This document shows, piece by piece, positions 26,034 through 35,623 of a stretch of DNA of 64,000 nucleotides. The notes beneath the pieces were generated by a model, which searched no databases, was not told the origin of the DNA, and worked only from the letters and a program-made list of their open reading frames with translations. The translations under genes were made by a program, and so were the position numbers. The stretch's first letter is position 1. Each line of letters begins with the position of its first letter. Where the stretch lies: contig NZ_WIQK01000001.1 of NCBI RefSeq assembly GCF_015732155.1, positions 1,188,001 to 1,252,000 on the forward strand, given 5' to 3'. This stretch comes from Pectinatus sottacetonis (GTDB lineage Bacteria; Bacillota; Negativicutes; Selenomonadales; Selenomonadaceae).

Positions 26034-28946
26034 ATGACAGCAAACAATTTACTTACTTTGACTAAAAAGCTTATTAATAAATTTTACAGTTCAGGAAATT
26101 TTGACAATATACTTTCATTAATGGATGAAACTACTGTTGGTTTTAGCTCTCACTTTTTTAAATATTCCATAGGGAAAAAAGACTTAATTTCTTTTTTCCA
26201 ACAGGAATATAAACATCTTTCACCATGCAGAATAGTAGATAATTATCTTTCTGAAAAATATTCCAAGGATGATAAACACACTATTAAAAGTGATATTATC
26301 CTTTATGTAGAAAAAATCCATGCTCTAAAATATTATCGTATTTTAATAATGTACAAAACGGTAGACAACTGCATACATATATATGGCATACATATTTTAG
26401 AAAGTGCAAATGAAAATTTTATGAACTTTAACCATTTGCATAAAATTAATAACAATGACGTAAACATACCAAACATAACAAACTTTCATGATAAAAGTAT
26501 TAGACAGGCCCGCTTAATTTATACAATAGGCCGTAATAATTCTATTCAATTTTATGATAATGAATTTTCTAAAATGCTGGGCTATTCACCTAATGATATT
26601 CTAACTACAATGAAAGATTTAATTTATGATGCTGATTTAAAAAATGTACATACTAAACAACAGCATCAGCTAACTCAAAATGATACTTACCAGCTAAAAT
26701 ACAGATTAAAAACAAAGTCAGGTTTTCCCGTATATATTATTGAATCAGGCTACAAACTCATTGCTGAAAATAATACTTTTATCTTGAACAGTATTATCAT
26801 TGATGTTAGCCCGTTAAAAGAAATAAATGATTACTTTGTTTCCTGTCTGTTTTATGACAATCTTACAGGTATATATAATAAAGAAACTTTTTATAAACAA
26901 ACTCACTATGTAATAATAGAAAATGACAATATTCCTTTTGAGCTCATGTGTATAGATATTGAACGTTTTAAAATAATAAATGAAGTCTTTGGTAAAAAAA
27001 CAGGCAATAACTTACTAATACAAATAAGTGAATTTTTAAAACATGCTCAGATCGACTTCTTAGTTTATGGCAGACTATATGCTGATAAATTCATTTTATG
27101 TTATCCGGCACAAAACAATAATAGAAATTTTTTTATTAATTCCCTAAAAAATATTGCTTCAAACTTTAAATCCAATTATAAAGTAATTTTATGTTTTGGT
27201 ATTTATTCTATAACTGATAGAAATATATCTGTAAGTGTAATGTGCGATAAGGCTAATCTTGCCTTAAAAAAAGTAAAGGGACATTATATTGTACCTTATG
27301 GTAAATATGATGAAAAAATGCATCAAATATTAATAAATGAACAATCTTTTGTTAATGATATGAATTTTGCCTTAATTAATAATGAATTTACTTTTTATCT
27401 ACAGCCAAAATATGAAATGAATACAAAAAAAATTCTAGGTGCTGAAGCTCTAGTACGTTGGATTCACCCTACAAAAGGATTTATCGGCCCTGATAAGTTT
27501 ATCCCCATATTTGAGCAAAATGGCTTTATTCTACAGCTGGATAAATATATATGGGAAGAAGTATGTAAGCTGCTTAAAAAGTGGCACGACAATAACATGC
27601 CTCTTTATCCCATCTCTATAAATATTTCTCGTATAGACCTTTATAGCGATAATCTTGTGAGTTTTCTTGATGCACTTGTAAAAAAATATGATATCCCACC
27701 TCACTTTCTTGAGCTGGAACTTACTGAAAGTGCTTATATAAATAATGCTGAGCAAATAATTACAATAACCAAGGAATTACAATCAATTGGCTTTATAATA
27801 TTAATGGACGATTTTGGCAGTGGCTTTTCCTCTCTTAATATGTTAAAGGACGTAAATGTCAATGTTTTAAAAATAGATTTAAAATTTTTACAGGGAACAG
27901 ACCAATCCAGTCGTAGTGGTAAAATATTAAATTCTATTGTTCACATGGCCAAAACAATTAACCTCCCAGTCATTATAGAAGGAGTCGAAACGCAGCAGCA
28001 GGCTGAATTTCTGCGCTCTATAGGCTGTAATTGGGCCCAAGGTTATTATTATTCCAAGCCACTTTCCGTTGATGACTATGAAGCTATCATTTCTAAAAGT
28101 GATTACAAAACATGTATTACAAATACAACTACACCAGGAAAAACTGTAAATATAGAGGAATTTTTTAATCCCAATACTAAATTCAACCTATTATTCAACA
28201 GCATGACCTGTGGTATTGGTATTTATGAATATTCCACCGATGGTCTACAGATACTGCGCGCTAATGATAGTTATCTCAACATGTTCAACTATGATTTAGA
28301 AACTTTTTATAGCGTAAATAGACATATCCTTAATTCTATTCATAAAGAAGACCAGCATATATTTTTACAATCAATAGAAAAAACATGCCAAAAAGATATT
28401 GTTACACAATGTTATATCAGACGCTATACCAGTGATCAACATCTGCTGTATCTGCATCTTCACATAAGTCGCATCGTTAAAGAAAAAGAATATTGCCTAT
28501 TATACATTTCTATAGAAAGTTATTCCCAATTCGATAATGACAACTTTATCAAAACGCATGTACTTTTGGATAATATACCAGCCGCTTTTTGCATATATGA
28601 GTTATGCGGCAATGACTTTTATCTGCGGCAGACCAGCAGACAGCTTTCCTATATGACCGGCTGCACACCACAAAAACTCATGATGCTCACCAATAGTAAT
28701 ATTAATGAACTTTTTGATAAAAAAAGCCTGATTTTATTAAAAAAGGCTATTGACTACTCTTGCAGTAAAAATATAACTGTACATGTTAAACATCTTCTTA
28801 AAACTGTTGATGAAGGTGAGCTGACAATAATTTCCTCTATTAATGCCCGTAAAACAAAAGCAGGTAATTTAATCTGTTATGCCTATTTAAAAAAAGCTTC
28901 TTCTAAAATAACATTATTCAATGACCTTTATCCCTTAGATAAATAA
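26034..28946 (+). CDS. PAS / degenerate GGDEF / EAL signalling protein, probable c-di-GMP phosphodiesterase
   Basis: This 970-aa protein is cytoplasmic with no membrane helix. It begins with a SnoaL-like fold (about 8-125), then a PAS domain (about 150-270). The GGDEF domain (about 280-430) has YADKF where the active GGDEF motif should be, so it is probably inactive. An intact EAL domain follows (about 440-690): GAEALVRW, LELTESAY, LMDDFGSGFSSL, KIDLKFL and IIEGVETQQQAEFL carry the catalytic acidic and lysine residues. A second PAS-like region closes the protein. It should hydrolyse cyclic di-GMP. GAGG (26024-26027) precedes ATG 26034; a TTG at 26022 is rejected. Confidence 0.88.
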   Translation: MTANNLLTLTKKLINKFYSSGNFDNILSLMDETTVGFSSHFFKYSIGKKDLISFFQQEYKHLSPCRIVDNYLSEKYSKDDKHTIKSDIILYVEKIHALKYYRILIMYKTVDNCIHIYGIHILESANENFMNFNHLHKINNNDVNIPNITNFHDKSIRQARLIYTIGRNNSIQFYDNEFSKMLGYSPNDILTTMKDLIYDADLKNVHTKQQHQLTQNDTYQLKYRLKTKSGFPVYIIESGYKLIAENNTFILNSIIIDVSPLKEINDYFVSCLFYDNLTGIYNKETFYKQTHYVIIENDNIPFELMCIDIERFKIINEVFGKKTGNNLLIQISEFLKHAQIDFLVYGRLYADKFILCYPAQNNNRNFFINSLKNIASNFKSNYKVILCFGIYSITDRNISVSVMCDKANLALKKVKGHYIVPYGKYDEKMHQILINEQSFVNDMNFALINNEFTFYLQPKYEMNTKKILGAEALVRWIHPTKGFIGPDKFIPIFEQNGFILQLDKYIWEEVCKLLKKWHDNNMPLYPISINISRIDLYSDNLVSFLDALVKKYDIPPHFLELELTESAYINNAEQIITITKELQSIGFIILMDDFGSGFSSLNMLKDVNVNVLKIDLKFLQGTDQSSRSGKILNSIVHMAKTINLPVIIEGVETQQQAEFLRSIGCNWAQGYYYSKPLSVDDYEAIISKSDYKTCITNTTTPGKTVNIEEFFNPNTKFNLLFNSMTCGIGIYEYSTDGLQILRANDSYLNMFNYDLETFYSVNRHILNSIHKEDQHIFLQSIEKTCQKDIVTQCYIRRYTSDQHLLYLHLHISRIVKEKEYCLLYISIESYSQFDNDNFIKTHVLLDNIPAAFCIYELCGNDFYLRQTSRQLSYMTGCTPQKLMMLTNSNINELFDKKSLILLKKAIDYSCSKNITVHVKHLLKTVDEGELTIISSINARKTKAGNLICYAYLKKASSKITLFNDLYPLDK

Positions 28947-28969
28947 TATAACAGATATAAATTTTGTCA

Positions 28970-29005
28970 AAAAAACCTTCTATAATTTAAAATAGAAGGT
29001 TTTTT
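28970..29005. terminator. Bidirectional terminator
   Basis: AAAAAACCTTCTAT (28970-28983) pairs perfectly with 28992-29005 around an 8-nt loop, with A6/T6 on the outer edges. It serves the EAL gene and the converging ClC gene. Confidence 0.9.
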
Positions 29006-29007
29006 AT

Positions 29008-30585
29008 TTAATGTGTAAGCTCTTTTTCTGCCAATAAATTCTGCAATGTTTCTATCTGATTATTATATGCTAGTATATATAAATAATCCCCTGCCTGCAA
29101 TCTTGTTTCTCCATCTGGAACGAATTCTTCTTCACCACGTTTAATGTTAATTACCAAACTGTGTTTTGGCCATTCAATAGATTTTATACACTTTGTATCA
29201 GCAAAGCTCCCATTACCGACAACTCTTTCTAGTATCACTCGTTTATAACTAAGTGCTTCTTTTACTTTTTTATTTTTCTTCAAGGAACGGCTTAAAAGCG
29301 CATCATAAACAGCCTGCCCACCTATCATATCCATTACTACATATGCTGTCATAGACACAAAAATCAAGGCCAGCATATGCTGGAAGGAACCAGTCATTTC
29401 CATTATAAGTATACTTCCCGTTATAGGTGCTTTTACCACTGCAGCAAAATATGCTGCCATAGCAAATACTATAAAATTAGCTGCATAAATAGAATCTATA
29501 AGTCCTAATGATAAAGCTGCATAGCTAAAAACACTACCAGCTACTGCACCTAAAACAAGCATAGGAAGAAAAATTCCGCCTGGAACGCCCGAACCAAATG
29601 ATAACGTTGTAAAAATAAATTTACCTAAATATAAAACGATTAAAAACAGTATTCCATAGTGTTCACGTACTAAAACATCTACTAACTGGTTCCCACCGCC
29701 TAAAACCTGAGGCAGTACAAACCCCAAAACAACAGCTAAAAATAAGGGCAGTGCTGGTTTCCACATTTTTTTCAATATTTTTTGCTTATCAAACCAATCC
29801 ATCATCCAAAACAATAAATAATTAAAACCATATCCTAAAAAACCAATAAAAACCCCTAACAACATCAACAACCCATACATATGCAGTGGCAAAATATGTA
29901 AATTTCCAATATGAAAAACTGTACTGCCACCTAAAAATATATCTATCATTGCTGTAGCAGCAACAGATGCGGCTGCTGTTCCCATAAGAACTATGGGAGA
30001 AAAATTTCTGTATAATTCTTCAAAACCAAATATAATCCCCGCCAATGGAGCATTAAATGCGGCAGCCAAGCCTGCACAAGCTCCACTTGTCAATAAAAAA
30101 CGTTCCTCCATGCGCGAACGTCTTCTTCCCCTACTTACGCCCTGTGCTAATGCTGCGCCTAACTGCACACTAGGGCCCTCACGTCCTAGTGAAAGACCTG
30201 AGCCAATAGCTATAACGCCCCCTACAAATTTAGCTATCAACACACTGAACCAATGCATATGCATACGCCCAAGAAGTATTCCTTTTATCTGCGGAATACC
30301 ACTACCAGAAGAAAGAGGTTCCTTTTTTACTATAAAATACAATAAATAGGAAAACAACAACATGAGTAAACAATATAAAACAACATACTGCCAATTATCC
30401 CATGTAAAATACCGATATAATATCGGCCGCAACTTATCGGAACCTTCTAATATCCATCTATATGCTGATACGACAATTCCAGTAATTACTCCTATAAAGC
30501 TTCCCTCAAGGCACAGTCTTAACCTAAAATGACGAGGGTCTTCAAATGCGCTTGCTGCCTTTAATATACTATTTTTACTCACCAT
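29008..30585 (-). CDS. ClC-type chloride channel/transporter with RCK_C domain
   Basis: This 525-aa inner-membrane protein has the ClC fold (about 20-430) and a cytoplasmic TrkA-C/RCK_C ligand-binding domain at the C-terminus (about 445-520). Selectivity-filter motifs are GSGIPQIKG, GREGPSVQLGA with the gating glutamate, and GSGVPGGIFLPMLVLGA. The glutamate in FGFEELYRNF could correspond to the proton-path glutamate of exchangers, so Cl-/H+ antiport is likelier than a channel. Some bacterial ClCs export fluoride, but those have a different filter. GGGAGA lies about 7 nt before the ATG. Confidence 0.9.
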   Translation of the reverse strand: MVSKNSILKAASAFEDPRHFRLRLCLEGSFIGVITGIVVSAYRWILEGSDKLRPILYRYFTWDNWQYVVLYCLLMLLFSYLLYFIVKKEPLSSGSGIPQIKGILLGRMHMHWFSVLIAKFVGGVIAIGSGLSLGREGPSVQLGAALAQGVSRGRRRSRMEERFLLTSGACAGLAAAFNAPLAGIIFGFEELYRNFSPIVLMGTAAASVAATAMIDIFLGGSTVFHIGNLHILPLHMYGLLMLLGVFIGFLGYGFNYLLFWMMDWFDKQKILKKMWKPALPLFLAVVLGFVLPQVLGGGNQLVDVLVREHYGILFLIVLYLGKFIFTTLSFGSGVPGGIFLPMLVLGAVAGSVFSYAALSLGLIDSIYAANFIVFAMAAYFAAVVKAPITGSILIMEMTGSFQHMLALIFVSMTAYVVMDMIGGQAVYDALLSRSLKKNKKVKEALSYKRVILERVVGNGSFADTKCIKSIEWPKHSLVINIKRGEEEFVPDGETRLQAGDYLYILAYNNQIETLQNLLAEKELTH

Positions 30586-30652
30586 AACTTATCTCCCATC
30601 AGGGAAAAACCACCTCTTTTGCCATAAAACAGCAATTGTATTTTATATGATA

Positions 30653-31399
30653 TTATGACTTTACATATTTTTGTATTTGATTACGCCAAACCTTATATCC
30701 CTTTTCATTAAAATGAAGTCCGTCTATAGTATATTGAGCAGGTAACCTGCCATCACTTCCTGTAAATGGTCTTGTAATATCGAGATATGGATCATTATAT
30801 TTAGCAGCCAGTTTTTTTATCTGCACATTCAACAATTTAATATTCTTATTAGTTCTCAAATAAACTGAGGGAAAAATTTTATCGTTAAAAGGAAAAACAC
30901 TTTCTACATATATTTTTGTATCAGGCAGATTTTTGTGCAAAAGGTATAAAATACGATCATAATTTTCTACTGTTTTTGTTATAGAGCGATTATAACAAAG
31001 ATCATTAGTTCCTATCATAAGAAATATCTTAGGTGGATTCAGCTCTATAATCTGCTCCAATCTGTTCAAAACTCCCAGTGTAGTATCACCGCCAATGCCA
31101 CGATTTACAACATTCTGTCCTGGAAACAATCTTTCCCAGTTCCCTTCATCTGTCATACTATCTCCTAAAAATACAATTGGCCTCGGTTTATGTGGTTCTA
31201 TCATAAAATACATTTTACGAAGACGGTAATGTAGACTTAAATATGCCGGAGTATCAGGTCCACGCCCGATGTCGTTAATGTCTGAGTTCCATCTTTTTTG
31301 TGTGCGTTTCCATCCACCCTGCATAGAAACTGCCGCTGCCACCGCCATTATACAGATCAAAATAAGATATATTTTTCGTTTTAAAAATATGTTTTTCAT
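30653..31399 (-). CDS. SGNH/GDSL-family hydrolase, membrane-anchored or secreted
   Basis: This 248-aa protein has an N-terminal hydrophobic segment (about 9-26) without a clear cleavage site, so it is probably anchored or exported. The hydrolase domain carries block I IVFLGDSMTDEGNW with the nucleophilic serine, block II glycine in NRGIGGDTT, block III MIGTNDL, and the DGLHFNEKGY Asp-His of block V. It is closest to the PAF-acetylhydrolase-like esterases, which often deacetylate carbohydrates. GGAGG lies just before the ATG. It follows the ClC gene region on the same strand with its own start; no partner gene explains its substrate. Confidence 0.85.
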   Translation of the reverse strand: MKNIFLKRKIYLILICIMAVAAAVSMQGGWKRTQKRWNSDINDIGRGPDTPAYLSLHYRLRKMYFMIEPHKPRPIVFLGDSMTDEGNWERLFPGQNVVNRGIGGDTTLGVLNRLEQIIELNPPKIFLMIGTNDLCYNRSITKTVENYDRILYLLHKNLPDTKIYVESVFPFNDKIFPSVYLRTNKNIKLLNVQIKKLAAKYNDPYLDITRPFTGSDGRLPAQYTIDGLHFNEKGYKVWRNQIQKYVKS

Positions 31400-31722
31400 A
31401 TAGCTCCTCCCTTTTTAATAACTATTTTACCAAATAGAGACGCATTTAATTTAAGTATTAAATTAATTTAATACTTATGCACTATTAACAAATATTATTA
31501 TTATTGCAATCTCTATTATAAATTTAGCGAATAATTATATTTTAACATAAAATCACTTGAATTTTACAATTACTTTTTCGCAAATTTGCTATTTATATAC
31601 CTATTACCAATTACCATAAATTTTTCCAGCATACATTTTCTCTTCATTTAAAATATTTTACTAATTGAATCTAGCAATAAGTCATTTTTATTATATTCTA
31701 TAAACCTATTTTTACTGCAAAA
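31400..31722. other. AT-rich gap, no gene seen
   Basis: The interval between the GDSL hydrolase start and the MFS terminator contains no convincing gene or RNA. It should contain the promoter of the hydrolase gene. Confidence 0.5.
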
Positions 31723-31759
31723 AAATTGTGGTGGAATATTACCAATTCCATCACAATTT
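31723..31759 (-). terminator. Terminator after the Fsr-like transporter
   Basis: A 15-bp stem (31723-31737 with 31745-31759, one G-U pair) is followed on the minus strand by Ts. It lies 30 nt past the transporter stop. Confidence 0.8.
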
Positions 31760-31788
31760 CACCTGAAAGATCATATACGCTACTTTAT

Positions 31789-32958
31789 CTAAACACCCTT
31801 ATTTACCTTAGGAAGAAAAAATGTTGCCATTGCTCCTAATATGGCAATAATTACAATAAGCTGCATAACCGCTGTTAACCCATAATTATCAGCAAACCAC
31901 CCCAATGAAGGGACAACAACACCTCCTACACTAAAAGAAAGTCCCAATGTAACACCAGAAGCAAACCCAATATTTTTTGCTAAATAAGTTTGTCCTAAAA
32001 CAACATACGAACTATAAGAAGCATACATAGCAAACCCCATAGGAATAAGCAGCAGATAAACTATAATAATATTTTTGCTCATTAATACCGCGCACAAAAA
32101 AAACACTAGGGCAATCATGCAATATTTTATTACTCTGATATAACCAAACCGATCAGCTAACACTCCACCGATAAGTGTTGTCGCTACTCCAATAAGAGCA
32201 AGTATAGTAAGTGTAGAACTCCCTACTGCATTTGACTGCAGTAAAATATGTATACAGTAAAGTGGTAAAAAACTTTGTATTGCACAAAATACTATTGACC
32301 GGCAAACAATAACAATAGTTAGACGGGAAAATGCATGCCAGTCATTTTTCCCTGATGTAGTGTTGCCTTCTTCTATACAGAACTTATCCTGTACGAAAAA
32401 TGTTTCCGCAGCCTGTTTCAGCTTAGGCATAAAGAAAAACAGTGCTGTCCCCATGAATAGGGAAATAATTGTAAAGACAGCCGTCCCCTGCATTCCCCAA
32501 AAACTTACTAAAGCAACTGCCATAAGTGGTCCTATGCCAAAGCCACCATTTCCCCCTACAGAAAAAATACTCATCCCCAATCCTTTTTTATCACCAGAAA
32601 CTTTATTCACAAAACGTGCTGCTTCAGGATGAAAAATAGCACTGCCTATTCCCATACAAGTAACAGCAGCAAAAATTGACCAATAATTACTCATAAAACC
32701 TGTCATACCCAGAGAAATCCCACTAAGTAAAACTCCAAACGCCATGAACCAGGGACGTGAAACTCTATCGGCAAGATAACCAAAGGCTGGCTGTACTATT
32801 GATGATAAAAAACTAGCAGCAAACATTAAGCCCGCCACTGCTTTATAATCCATACCATAATACGAAACAAAAAATGGCAGCAATGCCGGCAGTGCACCAG
32901 AATTGATATCACAACACAAATGTGACCCTGCTAAAAAATATAAATATTTATTTCTCAT
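31789..32958 (-). CDS. MFS transporter, fosmidomycin-resistance (Fsr) type
   Basis: This 389-aa inner-membrane protein has 12 predicted helices and the MFS motif A variant GYLADRVSRPWFM between helices 2 and 3. HLCCDINSGALPALLPFF, IGSAIFHPEAARFV and SVGGNGGFGIGPLMAVALV are typical of the Fsr family, whose members export fosmidomycin or other small toxic compounds by proton antiport. The divergent or upstream marR gene (33010-33465), on the same strand about 50 nt before it, probably regulates it. Drug specificity cannot be read from sequence. Confidence 0.87.
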   Translation of the reverse strand: MRNKYLYFLAGSHLCCDINSGALPALLPFFVSYYGMDYKAVAGLMFAASFLSSIVQPAFGYLADRVSRPWFMAFGVLLSGISLGMTGFMSNYWSIFAAVTCMGIGSAIFHPEAARFVNKVSGDKKGLGMSIFSVGGNGGFGIGPLMAVALVSFWGMQGTAVFTIISLFMGTALFFFMPKLKQAAETFFVQDKFCIEEGNTTSGKNDWHAFSRLTIVIVCRSIVFCAIQSFLPLYCIHILLQSNAVGSSTLTILALIGVATTLIGGVLADRFGYIRVIKYCMIALVFFLCAVLMSKNIIIVYLLLIPMGFAMYASYSSYVVLGQTYLAKNIGFASGVTLGLSFSVGGVVVPSLGWFADNYGLTAVMQLIVIIAILGAMATFFLPKVNKGV

Positions 32959-33009
32959 TGTTCTTGCTCTTCCTCTTCTATGCGTTTATATTATTTCTAA
33001 TGTACTATT

Positions 33010-33465
33010 TTATTTATTTTTTAATTCTGTCTTGCATAAAATTTCCCATGACTTTACTAATTTAGTCAAAATTTTACAAAGTGACTCAAACTCGGTATCA
33101 GAAAGTATTGCAAACATTTTATTAAGAAATTTTAAATGTGCTGCATGATAGATTAATGATGTTTCCCTTCCCTTTTTTGTTAGTCTTACTATAATTTTTC
33201 TTTTATCATCAAGACATGTAATTTTTTCTATATATTCATTTTTCACTAATTTGCCTAGCAGTTCACTCAAAGACCCCGGCCTGATCGCCAGCTTTTCCGC
33301 TAGTTCATTCTGCCGTATCGCTCCATATTCAGATAAAAAACGAATTACCCGGCTTTGTCCCGGCGGCAGGAGAAGATTATCATTCACATGATAAAAAAAA
33401 CGTTCACGGAGACTGCTTAAACGATGAATCATCATATGCAGTTCATTTAATTTTTCTTCTTCCAT
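33010..33465 (-). CDS. MarR-family transcriptional regulator
   Basis: This 151-aa protein carries a winged helix-turn-helix: QSRVIRFLSEYGAIRQNELA, then EKLAIRPGSLSELLGKLVKN, and the wing CLDDKRKIIVRLTKKG. MarR proteins bind as dimers and usually repress a neighbouring efflux gene, releasing DNA on binding a phenolic or oxidative signal. The ATG at 33465 has GGAGAG about 10 nt upstream; an ATG at 33483 would lack one. It lies immediately upstream of, and on the same strand as, the Fsr-type transporter, probably in the same transcript. Confidence 0.88.
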   Translation of the reverse strand: MEEEKLNELHMMIHRLSSLRERFFYHVNDNLLLPPGQSRVIRFLSEYGAIRQNELAEKLAIRPGSLSELLGKLVKNEYIEKITCLDDKRKIIVRLTKKGRETSLIYHAAHLKFLNKMFAILSDTEFESLCKILTKLVKSWEILCKTELKNK

Positions 33466-33685
33466 AATAATTATTCTCTCCATATAAATATAGTGACAAT
33501 AGCTATATTTTACTTTTTTATAAGGTACCTAACGATTTTATTATCACACCATGACAATGATCTGTCAACAAGATAATTTTATTGACAACTTACTATGTAA
33601 GTTTTATGATGTATTTAGTAAGCTATATATTTTCTCTCTTACACATAGCTCTATCAAATTAGTTTTATATTATGGAGTAATGTTT

Positions 33686-34267
33686 ATGCGCAATAAATTA
33701 ACTACAGAAATATTGGTAAAAACAGCTGCCCACATAGCCGATAATGATGGACTTGATACTGTAACCTTAACCAAAATTGCTGAAAAATTGAATATAAAAA
33801 AACAATCATTATATAATCATATCGACAGTCTAGCTCACTTAAAATGTGAGCTCGTTATTTATGCCAATCTGCATTTAAAACAGTATCTTGTTGAAGCTGC
33901 TATTGGTAAATCCAAGGATGATGCCGTTTTAAACATTGCTGAAGCATATAGGCAATTTGCTCACCATTTTCCTGGACAATATCAAGCTATTATTTCCATC
34001 GCCTGGGAATGTAAAAGTAATGATAAGTTTAAAGCTGCTACCGTAAATCTCATGGATGTATTATCTAAAGTTTTTTCCCAGTATGATAATCTCCACGATG
34101 AAAATCTTATTCATGCAGTAAGAGGATTGCGTAGCGTTATGCATGGTTTTGTTTCCCTCGAAACATCCGGCTGGTTTCACAATCCTGTCGATAAAGAAAA
34201 AAGCTATCTATTATTAATTCAGGCATTTATTAACGGTATTTCTTCTATTAATGATAAAAATATTTAA
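33686..34267 (+). CDS. TetR/AcrR-family regulator
   Basis: This 193-aa protein has an N-terminal TetR helix-turn-helix (ILVKTAAHIADNDGLDTVTL, then TKIAEKLNIKKQSLYNHIDS) and a C-terminal domain with HFPGQYQAIISIAW, as in the WHG-type TetR_C families. The ATG at 33686 is preceded by GGAG (33674-33677) with 8 nt spacing; the frame to 33551 is rejected. The MFS efflux gene starts 13 nt after its stop, so the regulator and transporter form one unit that probably represses itself. Confidence 0.85.
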   Translation: MRNKLTTEILVKTAAHIADNDGLDTVTLTKIAEKLNIKKQSLYNHIDSLAHLKCELVIYANLHLKQYLVEAAIGKSKDDAVLNIAEAYRQFAHHFPGQYQAIISIAWECKSNDKFKAATVNLMDVLSKVFSQYDNLHDENLIHAVRGLRSVMHGFVSLETSGWFHNPVDKEKSYLLLIQAFINGISSINDKNI

Positions 34268-34280
34268 AGCAGGTGTTACA

Positions 34281-35498
34281 TTGGAAAATTGGAAACGAAA
34301 TTTATTTATCTGCTGGCTAGGATCATTCGCAACTACATCAGCCCTGAGCCAGATCGCACCTGTACTGCCTCTTTTTATAAAAAATCTGGGTATGCATGAT
34401 ATGGCTCAAATAGAAACCTGGTCAGGTATTGCTTTTGGCAGTACCACATTTGTAATGGCATTTTTTTCACCCTTTTGGGGGAAATTAGCTGATAAATACG
34501 GCAGAAAACCTATGCTTTTGCGGGCTAGTCTAGGCATGGCAATAGTCGTTGGCAGTATCAGTTTAGTTAATTCTGTTTATCAGCTCGTGGGACTGCGTAT
34601 CTTAATGGGTACTATTTCCGGTTTTAATTCTGGTGCTATAACCTTAATAGCTACACAAACACCTGAAAATAAAGCTGGCTGGGCATTAGGTACATTATCA
34701 ACAGGTACTATAAGCGGTATGCTTTTGGGTCCGCTTATGGGTGGGTATCTAGTAGAACTCTTAGGTATACGCAGTATATTTATTGTGATGGGTTTATTCT
34801 TACTCATTGCCTTTTTTTTGACACTTTTTTTCGTTCAGGAAGATTTCACTCCACCCCAAAAAGCACTTATGTCTTTTGGTAATATCTGGCACATTTTACC
34901 TGATAAGACCCTAATCATTGGAATGTTTATAACAACGTTTATTATACAAGCTGCCCTTTTTTCTATAGAACCTATAATTACAGTTTATATATCATCTCTA
35001 GCTCCGCAAACAGAACATCTTGCCTTTATCTCGGGGCTGGTATTCGCTTCCTCGGGTTTTTCCAGCATACTTGCCGCTCCATTGCTAGGACGATTATCTG
35101 ACCGAATTGGTGCACATAAAATTATTTTGGCATCTCTTATCTGTGCAACTATTTTATTTATCCCCCAGGCTTTTGTAAAAAATGAATGGCAGTTAATGGG
35201 ACTGCGATTTCTGATAGGTATCCCTACAGGTGCTATGCTGCCATCCATCAATACCATATTAAAACAAAATATTCCGCCTGAAATTGCCGGCCGCATGTTT
35301 AGCTATAATCAGACAGCCCAATTTCTTGGTGTATTTTGTGGTTCTGTCTTAGGTGGACAAATTGCTGCCCATTCTGGTATACGTAACTTATTCTTTTTTA
35401 CCAGTTTTTTATTATTTGTAAATTTAATTGGTGTCCGCGAGTTTATTTATAAACGAGCCGATGATAAATTCACCCATACTATTTCTCATTCTATGTAA
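34281..35498 (+). CDS. MFS multidrug efflux transporter, MdtG-like
   Basis: This 405-aa inner-membrane protein has 12 predicted helices. Motif A is present twice: FWGKLADKYGRKPMLLRASL between helices 2 and 3 and LLGRLSDRIGAHKII in the second half. ISGFNSGAITLIATQTPE is motif-like, as in drug/proton antiporters of the 12-TMS DHA1 group. TTG 34281 is preferred: AGGTG (34271-34275) precedes it and MENWKRNLF is the normal start of homologues. An ATG at 34251 overlaps the tetR stop and has no binding site. Its tetR partner probably controls it. Confidence 0.85.
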   Translation: MENWKRNLFICWLGSFATTSALSQIAPVLPLFIKNLGMHDMAQIETWSGIAFGSTTFVMAFFSPFWGKLADKYGRKPMLLRASLGMAIVVGSISLVNSVYQLVGLRILMGTISGFNSGAITLIATQTPENKAGWALGTLSTGTISGMLLGPLMGGYLVELLGIRSIFIVMGLFLLIAFFLTLFFVQEDFTPPQKALMSFGNIWHILPDKTLIIGMFITTFIIQAALFSIEPIITVYISSLAPQTEHLAFISGLVFASSGFSSILAAPLLGRLSDRIGAHKIILASLICATILFIPQAFVKNEWQLMGLRFLIGIPTGAMLPSINTILKQNIPPEIAGRMFSYNQTAQFLGVFCGSVLGGQIAAHSGIRNLFFFTSFLLFVNLIGVREFIYKRADDKFTHTISHSM

Positions 35499-35623
35499 AA
35501 CTAATATAACGGAACCGCTAACGCATAATTAAATTAAGCATACACTTTCTCATTGCTCCTAGTAAATATTAAAAGCATTGTGTAATATTTATAAAAATAC
35601 TGCGTGCAACAGCCCCGTTATTT

